This document shows, piece after piece, positions 43,985 through 51,699 of a DNA stretch of 64,000 bases; position 1 is the stretch's first letter; each line of letters begins with the position of its first letter. The DNA is taken from positions 372,001-436,000 of the forward strand of contig CAVQDQ010000002.1 in assembly GCA_963711315.1 (NCBI GenBank). The letters are read 5' to 3'. The position numbers were made by a program, and so were the translations under genes. The notes below the pieces were generated by a model. The model did not search any database and was not told where the DNA came from. It saw only the letters and a program-made list of their open reading frames with translations. The DNA is from PALSA-612 sp963711315 (GTDB lineage Bacteria; Actinomycetota; Thermoleophilia; Gaiellales; Gaiellaceae).

Positions 43985-44959
43985 GTGCCTGACGCCCAGA
44001 CGGATCTCGGCCATGACATACGCGCCGTCGCGCGGAAGCTGCTCAAAGGAATGGTCGTTCCGCTCCTCGGCGCCGGCGTGAACGCTTGCGGACGTCCGGC
44101 CGACTTCACCTGGCAGCTCCGCGACAAGCAGCACCTTCCGACCGGGAGCGAGCTCGCGACGTACCTCGCGGAGGAGTTCGACACTCCCGAGGAGCTCGCG
44201 AAGACAGCAGATCTCACCCGCGTCTCGCAATTCATCGACTCGGTCGAGTCGAGCGGCGGCGAGCTCTACCAGGCGCTGCACGACATCTTCGACGCCGACT
44301 ACCAGCCCGGACCCGTGCACGTCTTTCTCGCGCGGATCGCGCCGCTCCTTCGTGAGCACAATCAGCTCCAGGTGATCCTGACCACGAACTACGACGACGC
44401 ACTCGAACGCGCATTCGAGCAAATCGGCGAGCCATACGAACTCATCACGTACATCGCCTCGAGCCCGAAGGAGTACCGCGGCCGCTTCATGCACTGGGCG
44501 CCAGGCGAGCCGCCCCAAGTGATCGAGAGCGCAAACGACTATCGCCTGGGGCCAGAGAAGAGGGCCGTGATTCTCAAGCTCCACGGTGCGGTTCAACGGC
44601 TCAAACCACCCGAGGAGGACAACTACGTCATCACCGAGGACAACTACATCGAGTACCTGACGCACACAGACATCACCAGCCAGCTCCCGAGCGTCGTCAC
44701 CGACAAGATGCGCAACAGCAGCTACCTCTTCCTCGGGTACGGCATGAGGGACTGGAACCTCCGCGCGATCCTGCGACGGGTTTGGGGCGAACAGGTGATG
44801 ACCTACGGGTCGTGGGCGATTCAGAAAGAGGTCGACGCCATGGAACAGGCCTTCTGGGAGAAGCGGAATGTCAAGATCGTCAAGGTCGACCTCGAGGAGT
44901 ACATCGAGCTTCTGAGCGCCGCCCTCGACGAGCGGATCGCCGAACAGGCCGGCTCGTGA
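43985..44959 (+). CDS. SIR2-like domain protein (putative NADase)
   Basis: About 324 residues from the GTG at 43985. An upstream in-frame ATG at 43802 would start inside the junction hairpin and adds nonsense-like sequence. The Rossmann NAD site is VVPLLGAGVN (G29-N33). VILTTNYDDALERAF holds the conserved TTNYD (133-137), KLHGAV has the catalytic-type H200, and SYLFLGYGMRDWNLRAIL near 250 closes the SIR2_2 signature. This clade includes NAD-depleting effectors of anti-phage systems (Thoeris, Avs5-like, DSR). It is coupled by GTGA overlap to a STAND ATPase. Effector function is inferred; a metabolic deacylase role is less likely because the zinc ribbon is absent. Confidence 0.85.
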   Translation: MPDAQTDLGHDIRAVARKLLKGMVVPLLGAGVNACGRPADFTWQLRDKQHLPTGSELATYLAEEFDTPEELAKTADLTRVSQFIDSVESSGGELYQALHDIFDADYQPGPVHVFLARIAPLLREHNQLQVILTTNYDDALERAFEQIGEPYELITYIASSPKEYRGRFMHWAPGEPPQVIESANDYRLGPEKRAVILKLHGAVQRLKPPEEDNYVITEDNYIEYLTHTDITSQLPSVVTDKMRNSSYLFLGYGMRDWNLRAILRRVWGEQVMTYGSWAIQKEVDAMEQAFWEKRNVKIVKVDLEEYIELLSAALDERIAEQAGS

Positions 44960-46645
44960 CCGAGACCGCCGTCGCCGAGCCCGCCGTCGCCGAGGCCGTC
45001 GCCGAGCCCGCCGTGACAGGGGCTACCGCCGTCGCCGTACCGTGGTCTACGGCCGTACACGGAGGCGGACGCCGCCTTCTTCTTCGGACGGGAGGCGGAA
45101 GAGGAGATCATCGGGGCGAACCTCCTCGGCGCACGACTCACGCTTCTATACGGCCCGAGCGGCGTCGGCAAGAGCTCCGTCCTGCTTGCCGGTGTGGTCA
45201 ACTCGCTGCGCGAGCGCTCCCGAGAGAACTTCGCAGACGAAGACGCGGCCGGCTTCGCCGTGGTCGTCGTGCGCTCGTGGGGAGATCCCAATCCTCTGAC
45301 GACGATCGCCGCAGCCGCTCGCGCGGAAGCGGCCGCGCTGCTGGGTCGCGACGATCTCCCCGACCCGACGCCCGGCGCGACGCTCGCGGACGTGCTCGAT
45401 CACTGGAGCGTGCAGGTCCGAGGCAAGCTGCTCGTGCTGTTCGATCAGTTCGAGGAGTACTTCCTCTACCACGGCGACGAGAGCGGGCCCGGGACGTTCG
45501 ACGCCGAGTTTCCGCAAGCGGTCAACCGGGCCGAGCTGCGGGCGAACTTCCTTCTCTCGATTCGCGACGACGCGCTCGCACGGCTCGACCGCTTCAAGGG
45601 CCGGATCCCGAACCTGTTCGAGAACCGGCTGCAAGTCAATCACCTCACGCTCTCGGCGGCGCGCGATGCCGTGAAGCTGCCGATCGAGGCGTACAACCGG
45701 GGCGTCCCGTCCGGGCAGCGATTCGCGATCGAGGAAGAGCTTGTGCACGACGTCCTGGACCAGGTGCGCACGGGCCGGGTCTCATTCGAGTCCATGGGCG
45801 CGGGCGCCGCGCCGGAGAGCGCCGGCCTCGAGGCCCGGGTCGAGACGCCGATCCTCCAGGTCGTGCTGACCGCCCTCTGGGAGAAGGAGGTGGGACAGGG
45901 CTCTCACACGCTTCGCGCGCAGACGCTGGTAGAGCTCGGCGGTGCGGAGCAGCTCGTCCGCGATCGTCTCGACGAGCGGATGAACAGGCTCGACGCCGGC
46001 GAGCAGGAGATCGCCGCCGAGGTGGCCCGGTTCCTGGTCACCCCCTCGGGGACAAAGATCGCGTGGACGCCGGCCGATCTCACCGCCTTGGCCTACCCGG
46101 ACACCCACCTCGCTGAGTGGGCGCAGCCGCAGGTCGAGTCGGTGCTCGCCAAGCTCAGCGAAGGCGACACCCGCATCCTCCGGCCGGTCGCTCCTCCGGG
46201 AGGCCACGGAGAGACGCAATACGAGATCTTCCACGACATCCTCGGCCCCGCGATCCTCGACTGGCGCACGCGCCACATCAAGGATCTGGAGCTCGCCGAT
46301 GCCGTAAGGAACGTCGTCGGTCTCGTGGTGCTTATCGGCACCACCTTCTGGTGGCTGCTCCTGACCTTCGGATTCATCGCGGTCGGGGCGGACGAGGATC
46401 CCAGTTACTTCTTCGGGCTGATCTGGTCGCTGTCGGCGCTGGTCGTCTTCATCGGGTGGTGGCGCGTCCTGCGTCGGCGCAGCGGGCAGCGGCGCACGAA
46501 TCTACGATTCGTGCTCGTGCTGGTGATCGCGGAGATCGCTGCCTTCACAGCTCCGCTCAGCATCCTCATCATCGCCCCCGTCGCGCTGGTTCGGCGCTGG
46601 CGGCGCCGGCGAGCGGTTCCGGCGGCGTCGCCGGTGAGTTCCTGA
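44956..46645 (+). CDS. STAND-type ATPase (nSTAND1) with C-terminal membrane helices, one frameshift
   Basis: The GTG overlaps the SIR2 stop. The N-terminus is an AVAEP repeat (VTETAVAEPAVAEAVAEPAV), after which the frame shifts near 45030. The main frame then gives PYRGLRPYTEADAAFFFGRE, the nSTAND1 entry motif. Walker A is LLYGPSGVGKSSVL and Walker B KLLVLFDQFEEYFLY. FLLSIRDDALARLDRF, ILQVVLTALWEKE and YEIFHDILGPAILDWRTRH complete the ATPase/winged-helix module. Three helices follow (VVGLVVLIGTTFWWLLLTFG, YFFGLIWSLSALVVFIGWW, IAAFTAPLSILIIAPVALVR). No WD40 or TPR sensor is present, so sensing is likely through the membrane part or SIR2. About 560 residues if joined. Confidence 0.85.
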
Positions 46646-46693
46646 CGCTGACGGGTTGCGCAGTGTTGGCACGGTCGCGAACCCGGATCTCCC

Positions 46694-47326
46694 TCAGAGC
46701 AACCTGCGGCGCGCCGCCCAACTGGCCAGCTCGTTTCGGCTCGAGAGCTGGAGCTTGCGGAGCACCGAGGACGCGTGCGTCTCGACGGTCTTGATCGAGA
46801 TCGAGAGGCGCCGGGCGATCTCCTTGTACGCGTAGCCGCGCGCAAGGAGACGCATCACCTCACGCTCACGGGCCGTGAGCCGGTCGAGCTCGGTGTCGAT
46901 CGTCGTGGGAGGCTCGGTTGCGAAGGCATCGAGCACGAAGCCGGCAAGCCGAGGGGAGAACACCGCGTCACCGGCCGCGACGCGCTCGATCGCGAGCACG
47001 AGATCGTCGCCCGAGATTGCCTTCGTCACGTAGCCGCGCGCACCCGCCCGGATCACGCCGACGACGTCCTCGGCCGCGTCTGAGACCGACAGTGCGAGGA
47101 AGACGGTCTCGACGCCCTGCTCGAGTGTGCCCGCGATGACGGCTGCGCCTCCGCCGCCGGGCAGATGAACGTCCAGGAGAACGACGTCCGGCCGCTCTCG
47201 CCCGATCACCTCGATCGCCTCGAGCACGTCGCCGGCTTCTCCGATGACGGCCACACGCCCCGCGAGCTCGGTACGCACACCGGCGCGCACGAGCTCGTGG
47301 TCGTCGACCACGACCACGCGACGCAT
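46694..47326 (-). CDS. NarL/LuxR-family response regulator
   Basis: 210 residues. The receiver has D8/D9, phospho-acceptor D52 in VVLLDVHLPGGGG and K in YVTKAIS. The C-terminal LuxR domain (LDRLTAREREVMRLLARGYA, YKEIARRLSISIKTVETHAS) binds DNA. The ATG overlaps the stop of the kinase gene in TGATG. It forms a pair with the PspC-type kinase and probably controls the divergent PspC/LiaF gene. Confidence 0.93.
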   Translation of the reverse strand: MRRVVVVDDHELVRAGVRTELAGRVAVIGEAGDVLEAIEVIGRERPDVVLLDVHLPGGGGAAVIAGTLEQGVETVFLALSVSDAAEDVVGVIRAGARGYVTKAISGDDLVLAIERVAAGDAVFSPRLAGFVLDAFATEPPTTIDTELDRLTAREREVMRLLARGYAYKEIARRLSISIKTVETHASSVLRKLQLSSRNELASWAARRRLL

Positions 47327-48507
47327 CAGGTGCCCTCTGGCAGGCGGAACTCGACCTCGGTCCCTTCGCCGGGAGACGACGTCACGACCGCCGTGCCTCC
47401 GAGGCGCTCCATCCGCCCGACCACCGACTCTCGTAGCCCAGCCCTGTCCGGAGGCACCGCCTCGGGCGCAAAACCTCGGCCAGTATCGCGAACGTACACG
47501 TTGAGACCGTCGGGCCCCGTCTCGGCGTAGACGTCGATGCGGTCGGTCTCCGCGTGCCTCGCGGCGTTGACGACGGCCTCGCGCACGGCGCCCATCGCCT
47601 CGACCACCCGCGAGCCGGCAGGCGTGTCGCCACCGACCACCACGAGCTCGACCGGGACGCCGTGGACCTGCTCGACCTCGGCGCAGACATCTTCGAGCAC
47701 CGCCCGTACGGTGCCTGCGCGCCGATCGCGATCCGCGCCGTAGAGCCACGCCCGGAGCTCCCGCTCCTGCCGCCGGGCGAGCGCCGCGGCCTGGGCGGGA
47801 TCGCCGCCAGATCGCTGGATCAGCGCGAGCGTCTGGAGGACGGAGTCGTGGAGATGCGCAGCGACGCGAGCACGCTCCTCCGAGCGGATGCGCTCCCGCC
47901 GCTCCGCCGCGAGGTCGCGTACGAGCCCCGCGATTGCGGGGGCCGCGACGAGGGCGAGGCCTCCCACGACTGCGGCCGTGAGCAGGGCGGCGTTGCGGGC
48001 GGCGGCCAGATCGACGTTGAGCGCGATCAGCCCCGCGATTCCGACGCCGGCGAGAACGAGGCCAAGCGCGGTCCGAGCAGCCGCGTCCCGCCCGGTGATC
48101 AGTGTCTCCATGCCGAAGCGGTGCCAGGTGACAAGCAGGCCGAGGCCGACGACGACGAGCGGCAGCGAGACGGAGGGATCGAAGCCGAGCCCGAGCCCCT
48201 GGATGAACAGCAGGAGCCCGACGGTCACGAGCGCCGTCGCAAGGACGCGGTCGCGCGGCCCGAGACCTTGCTCGGGCAAGCCACGGCCTGTTCCGCGGCC
48301 GGTCCACAACATGAGCGCCCAGGCAGCGATGTAGAGGACGATCCCGAACCCGCCGGCCGCAGCGAGCGCGACGAAGATCGCTCGCACGACCGTCGGCGCC
48401 ACTCCGATCCCGCCCGCGATCCCGGCGGCGACTCCGGCAAGGAGCCGGTGCTCCGGGTCGAGGGCCGGGACCCGGTCCAGAGCGCTGGAATGCGCGGCGG
48501 TGGCCAT
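47326..48507 (-). CDS. PspC-domain sensor histidine kinase (NarL-partner type)
   Basis: 393 residues. The N-terminal PspC domain (LLAGVAAGIAGGIGVAPTVV, RAIFVALAAAGGFGIVLYIA) is followed by further membrane helices (LVTVGLLLFIQGLGLGF, LGLVLAGVGIAGLIAL, LLTAAVVGGLALVAAPAIAG). HisKA_3 has the phospho-His in RVAAHLHDSVLQTLALIQR. The ATPase has EAVVNAARHAETDRIDVYAE and VYVRDTGRGFAPEAV. The layout equals known actinobacterial envelope-stress kinases. Its upstream region is shared with the divergent PspC/LiaF-like gene. Confidence 0.92.
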   Translation of the reverse strand: MATAAHSSALDRVPALDPEHRLLAGVAAGIAGGIGVAPTVVRAIFVALAAAGGFGIVLYIAAWALMLWTGRGTGRGLPEQGLGPRDRVLATALVTVGLLLFIQGLGLGFDPSVSLPLVVVGLGLLVTWHRFGMETLITGRDAAARTALGLVLAGVGIAGLIALNVDLAAARNAALLTAAVVGGLALVAAPAIAGLVRDLAAERRERIRSEERARVAAHLHDSVLQTLALIQRSGGDPAQAAALARRQERELRAWLYGADRDRRAGTVRAVLEDVCAEVEQVHGVPVELVVVGGDTPAGSRVVEAMGAVREAVVNAARHAETDRIDVYAETGPDGLNVYVRDTGRGFAPEAVPPDRAGLRESVVGRMERLGGTAVVTSSPGEGTEVEFRLPEGT

Positions 48508-48600
48508 GACCTGATCATTCCAGCGAATCCCCTGCCAGACCCTCGGTGCTTACCCTGAGACGACCCTGAAGGCCTCGGGGAACAACCGCGGGAACTGCCG

Positions 48601-49791
48601 ATGGCGACACGACAGCCAGAGCGCAACGATCGAGAGATGAGCGAAACGACCACATCGGAAGTGCCTACCGGCGGGGCTTCCTCTGGCCCGCAGCGGCTCG
48701 TGCGCACGCCGGACGGGAAGATCGCGGGCGTGGCCGCGGGCATCGGCCACTACCTCGGCGTCGACGCGGCCGTCGTCCGGATCGCGTTCATCCTCCTCGC
48801 GTTCGTAGGGGGGATCGGGATCCTGCTCTATCTCGCCTGCTGGCTCGTCATGCCGAAGGGGGAGGTCTCGGCGCGCCGCGACACCCGCACCGTCGATGCC
48901 TGGACACTGGTGGCTCTCGTGGCGCTCGTGCTCGGTGTCGGCCTCCTGTTCGGCTGGCACGGCTTCGATGACGGCGTTCAGGTCGTTGTGGGCCTGGCCC
49001 TCATCGGCGGGGGGATCTGGCTCCTCGTCCGAGACGATCCGCCCGAGGGACCATCGGTCCCGGCTACGGCTCCGCCAAGTCCGCCGGCTTCAGCACCTCC
49101 CGAGGGAGCGGGCCCCGGCGGGGCGGGGAACGAGATCGAGAGCCCGGTCGAGACCCACGGCGCAGAGGGGGCGGCTCCGGCCGCCCCCTCGAGTCGTCGT
49201 GGCGCCATCACAGCCGGCGTCTTGAGCCTGCTGTCCATCGGAGCCGCGCTCGTGATCGCCGGCAGCCTCTCGGGCTGGTTCGACGCCTCGGCGAGCGTCG
49301 TGCTCGCGGCCGCGCTGGTCGTCGTCGGCGCAGGGCTCGTGCTCGCTTCCGTCGTGGGACGCGCCGCCTGGCTGTTCGTGGTCGGGATTGTGCTGACCTG
49401 CGCCTTGCTCACGGCTGCAGCCGTCGAGCCGCTCGTCGACGACGGCATCGGCGACAAGGTGGTCGCTCCGGCAACGCTTGTCCAGCTCCAGTCGAGTTAC
49501 GAGCACGGCATCGGCGACTTCACGGTCGACTTGAGGAACGTTGCGCTAGACGGGAAGACACGGCGTGTCGAAGTCGAGCTCGGCATCGGCTCGTTGACGG
49601 TCCTCGTGCCCAAGGCCCGACCGCTCGTCGTCGACGCGCACGTCGATGCCGGCAAGATCTTGCTTCCTGACGGCCGCACGACCAACGGCTGGGACGAAAG
49701 CCTTCGTTATGCGAGGGGCGCCGCCGGGAAAGGGGCGCTCGTGATCGACGTGGAAATGGGATTCGGAGATGTGCAGGTGCGCCGTGGGTAG
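48601..49791 (+). CDS. PspC / LiaF-like membrane protein
   Basis: 396 residues. PspC domain at 33-90 (LVRTPDGKIAGVAAGIGHYL, VDAAVVRIAFILLAFVGGIG). Two helices follow (WTLVALVALVLGVGLLFGW, GLALIGGGIWLLVR), then a Pro/Ala linker and three more helices (240-300). A C-terminal LiaF-like beta domain follows (YEHGIGDFTVDLRNVALDGK, VEVELGIGSLTVLVPKARPL, GALVIDVEMGFGDVQVRRG). LiaF-type domains hold envelope-stress kinases inactive, so this is probably the inhibitor or target of the divergent kinase/regulator pair. The start could alternatively be the internal ATG MSETTTSEVP, 12 codons later. Confidence 0.9.
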   Translation: MATRQPERNDREMSETTTSEVPTGGASSGPQRLVRTPDGKIAGVAAGIGHYLGVDAAVVRIAFILLAFVGGIGILLYLACWLVMPKGEVSARRDTRTVDAWTLVALVALVLGVGLLFGWHGFDDGVQVVVGLALIGGGIWLLVRDDPPEGPSVPATAPPSPPASAPPEGAGPGGAGNEIESPVETHGAEGAAPAAPSSRRGAITAGVLSLLSIGAALVIAGSLSGWFDASASVVLAAALVVVGAGLVLASVVGRAAWLFVVGIVLTCALLTAAAVEPLVDDGIGDKVVAPATLVQLQSSYEHGIGDFTVDLRNVALDGKTRRVEVELGIGSLTVLVPKARPLVVDAHVDAGKILLPDGRTTNGWDESLRYARGAAGKGALVIDVEMGFGDVQVRRG

Positions 49792-49969
49792 TCAGGTGAG
49801 GATCGGAGTCGGCCATCTGGCCTTCGGGCTGGCGTTCATCGCGATCGGTGTGACGTGGCTGCTGCGCGACGCCGGCCTGGACGTGACCGCCGCGTGGCTG
49901 ACAGCGGTCGCGGCACTCGCGTTCGGCGCCGCAGGCCTGGTCACCGTGCTGGTGCGAATCGCACGGTGA
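49784..49969 (+). CDS. Small membrane protein downstream of PspC/LiaF gene
   Basis: 61 residues from a GTG (VGSQVRIGVGHLAFGLAFIA) overlapping the end of the previous gene. Two helices: HLAFGLAFIAIGVTWLLRDA and VTAAWLTAVAALAFGAAGLV. It probably belongs to the same envelope-stress operon. An ATG at 49769 would add five residues. Confidence 0.6.
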   Translation: MGSQVRIGVGHLAFGLAFIAIGVTWLLRDAGLDVTAAWLTAVAALAFGAAGLVTVLVRIAR

Positions 49970-49987
49970 GCGGCGGCCTGCGCTTCA

Positions 49988-50005
49988 ACTCATAATCCGT
50001 CGGTC
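49988..50005 (+). repeat. 18-bp exact match to the tRNA anticodon arm (att-like remnant)
   Basis: ACTCATAATCCGTCGGTC equals 9458-9475 of the tRNA/att core (anticodon loop and 3' stem). It sits alone between the small membrane gene and the cupin gene. An 18-bp identity is far beyond chance in a window this size. The rest of the tRNA is absent. Confidence 0.6.
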
Positions 50006-50027
50006 GCCGACGACCGAGGAGGACCAT

Positions 50028-50564
50028 ATGCCCGTGAAGGAAGCAAGCTCGGAAGAGACTCCGTACGGCCGCTACATCACGTCGGACGGCTGGTTCGTCC
50101 TCAACCTCGCGGACGCGCTCGCAGTGCGGAACGAGGAGAAGGGCGGCGCGGCGTATCCGATCGAGCCGCGGGAGCAGCCGTTCAACGACGTCGGCGTCCG
50201 CGTCCGCGTCCTCTGGCCGGGCGACCCGAATGCGCTCTACCACTCGGAGGGCGTGCAGGAGGGGTTTCTTGTGTTGTCGGGCGAGTGCACGCTGATCGTC
50301 GAAGAGGAGGAGCGTCCGCTGCGGCAGTGGGACTACTTCCACTGCCCGGCCGATACCCGCCACGTGATCGTCGGTGCGGGAGCTGGGCCGTGTGCGATTC
50401 TCATGATCGGGGCGCGTCCCGACGAGCCCATTCGCTACCCGGTGAGTGAGGTCGCGGCAAAGTACGGGGCATCCGTCGCGAAGGAGACCGGCGAACCGGA
50501 GGAGGCCTACGCAGACTGGCCCGGCGAATACCAGCCGCTGCGGCTGCCGTGGCCGGTCGACTAG
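50028..50564 (+). CDS. Cupin-domain protein
   Basis: 178 residues. The ATG follows GAGGAGGACC. The cupin barrel contains ALYHSEGVQEGFLVLSGECT (motif 1, with H, E and the G-x-E-x-x-L pattern), LRQWDYFHCPADTRHVIVG (motif 2, with H) and a C-terminal extension (EEAYADWPGEYQPLRLP). It resembles cupins of the 'quercetin dioxygenase/mannose isomerase-like' group used as small metal-binding enzymes or sensors. Ligand unknown. Tail-to-tail with the MBL-fold gene. Confidence 0.85.
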   Translation: MPVKEASSEETPYGRYITSDGWFVLNLADALAVRNEEKGGAAYPIEPREQPFNDVGVRVRVLWPGDPNALYHSEGVQEGFLVLSGECTLIVEEEERPLRQWDYFHCPADTRHVIVGAGAGPCAILMIGARPDEPIRYPVSEVAAKYGASVAKETGEPEEAYADWPGEYQPLRLPWPVD

Positions 50565-50624
50565 CAGCCCAAGGGTGCGGGCCATCCGATCGCAGCGGCG
50601 CGCCCAGAGTCGCGCCTTCAGTGT

Positions 50625-51695
50625 TCAGAGATCGGCGGTGAGGCCGTTCGTCCCCGCCTCCGGGTAGACGGCGCGGTACTTGTGCTTCCGCTCGAGCCGC
50701 CGGTCGTCCCAGGGGGCGGTCGTCTCCACCTTGTAGTTGAAGAAGAGCGTCGGCTCGCCGCCGCGCATGATCGTGCGGGCGACGCCCTCCAGATGTGGAT
50801 GCTTGGTCTGGCTGCCGTTCGTCGAGAACAGATAGCGGTCGGTCTCGATCAGGTCGAGTGCGCCGGTCGATACGTTGAACCGGCTGCCGTGGTGAGGCGC
50901 CTTGAGCGCGGTGACGGCGATCCGTTCCTTCCCTCGGTCCTGACAAAGGCGCTTGAGCCCCTCCTCGAAGACGTCCGGATGGGCGTCGCCCGTGAGCAGG
51001 CAGCTTTTGCCGTCGAACTCGGCCAGCACGGCGATCGTGCTGCCGTTCGCCGGCGCCTTGTCTGGCAGCAAGGGGACTTCGGCGAGCTTCTGGACGTCGA
51101 GCCGATCACCGAGCAGGTCAGGGATCCCCTTGCGCCGCGCGGCTTCGGCGAGATTCTCGTCCTGCACGCCCGCCTCCAGGCCTGCCGCTTCGACCACCTT
51201 CTTCCACTCGTCCCTGAGCACCTCGAGCCGCCGGCGCGTGGGGGAGAGGAGTGTGAGAGTCATCCCGCCCGGGAGCTCGTGCTTCGGCAGCTTGCCCGTC
51301 GGGGGGACGACGACAGCCTTCTCATCGAAGGCCGCGTTCCAGTTCCAGCCGCGCTGGTCGAGTTGGGCCGAAAAGATCTCGCCTTCCACCGGGCCCAGCC
51401 GATCCGGCTGCAGGTGCCGCCACCCGTTGAACCACACGTCGTCGAAGGTGGCGCCGAGCGACCGGTCGTCGAGGAGCTTGGGGATGCCGCCGATGTGATC
51501 GGAGTCGACGTGCGTGACGATGAGCAGGTCGAAGTTTCGCTTGCTCTCCGGCAACTCCTCGATGCGCGCCTTGACGAGGCCGGAGGTCTTGCGCACGCCG
51601 GCGTCGATCAGGACGCGGTGCGGGTCGGATGCCGAGCCGTACTCGATGAACAGCGCATCGCCTTGCTCGGCCGGGAGCATCTCGATCCGGAACAT
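50625..51695 (-). CDS. Metallo-beta-lactamase-fold hydrolase (ComEC/Rec2-like)
   Basis: 356 residues, cytosolic (no signal peptide). MFRIEMLPAEQGDALFIEYG is the first strand set. Metal motif 1 is VTHVDSDHIGG (H62, D64, D66, H67). CLLTGDAHPDVFEEGL carries the bridging Asp, and LKAPHHGSRFN the last His pair. The layout is that of the MBL domain of ComEC and its stand-alone relatives, which hydrolyse phosphodiesters or nucleotides. It starts 5 bp behind the CHAT gene stop with its ribosome site inside that gene, so the two are one operon. MBL proteins paired with CHAT proteases recur in bacterial conflict gene clusters, which makes it a possible effector or nucleotide-signal hydrolase. Confidence 0.88.
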   Translation of the reverse strand: MFRIEMLPAEQGDALFIEYGSASDPHRVLIDAGVRKTSGLVKARIEELPESKRNFDLLIVTHVDSDHIGGIPKLLDDRSLGATFDDVWFNGWRHLQPDRLGPVEGEIFSAQLDQRGWNWNAAFDEKAVVVPPTGKLPKHELPGGMTLTLLSPTRRRLEVLRDEWKKVVEAAGLEAGVQDENLAEAARRKGIPDLLGDRLDVQKLAEVPLLPDKAPANGSTIAVLAEFDGKSCLLTGDAHPDVFEEGLKRLCQDRGKERIAVTALKAPHHGSRFNVSTGALDLIETDRYLFSTNGSQTKHPHLEGVARTIMRGGEPTLFFNYKVETTAPWDDRRLERKHKYRAVYPEAGTNGLTADL

Positions 51696-51699
51696 TTCG

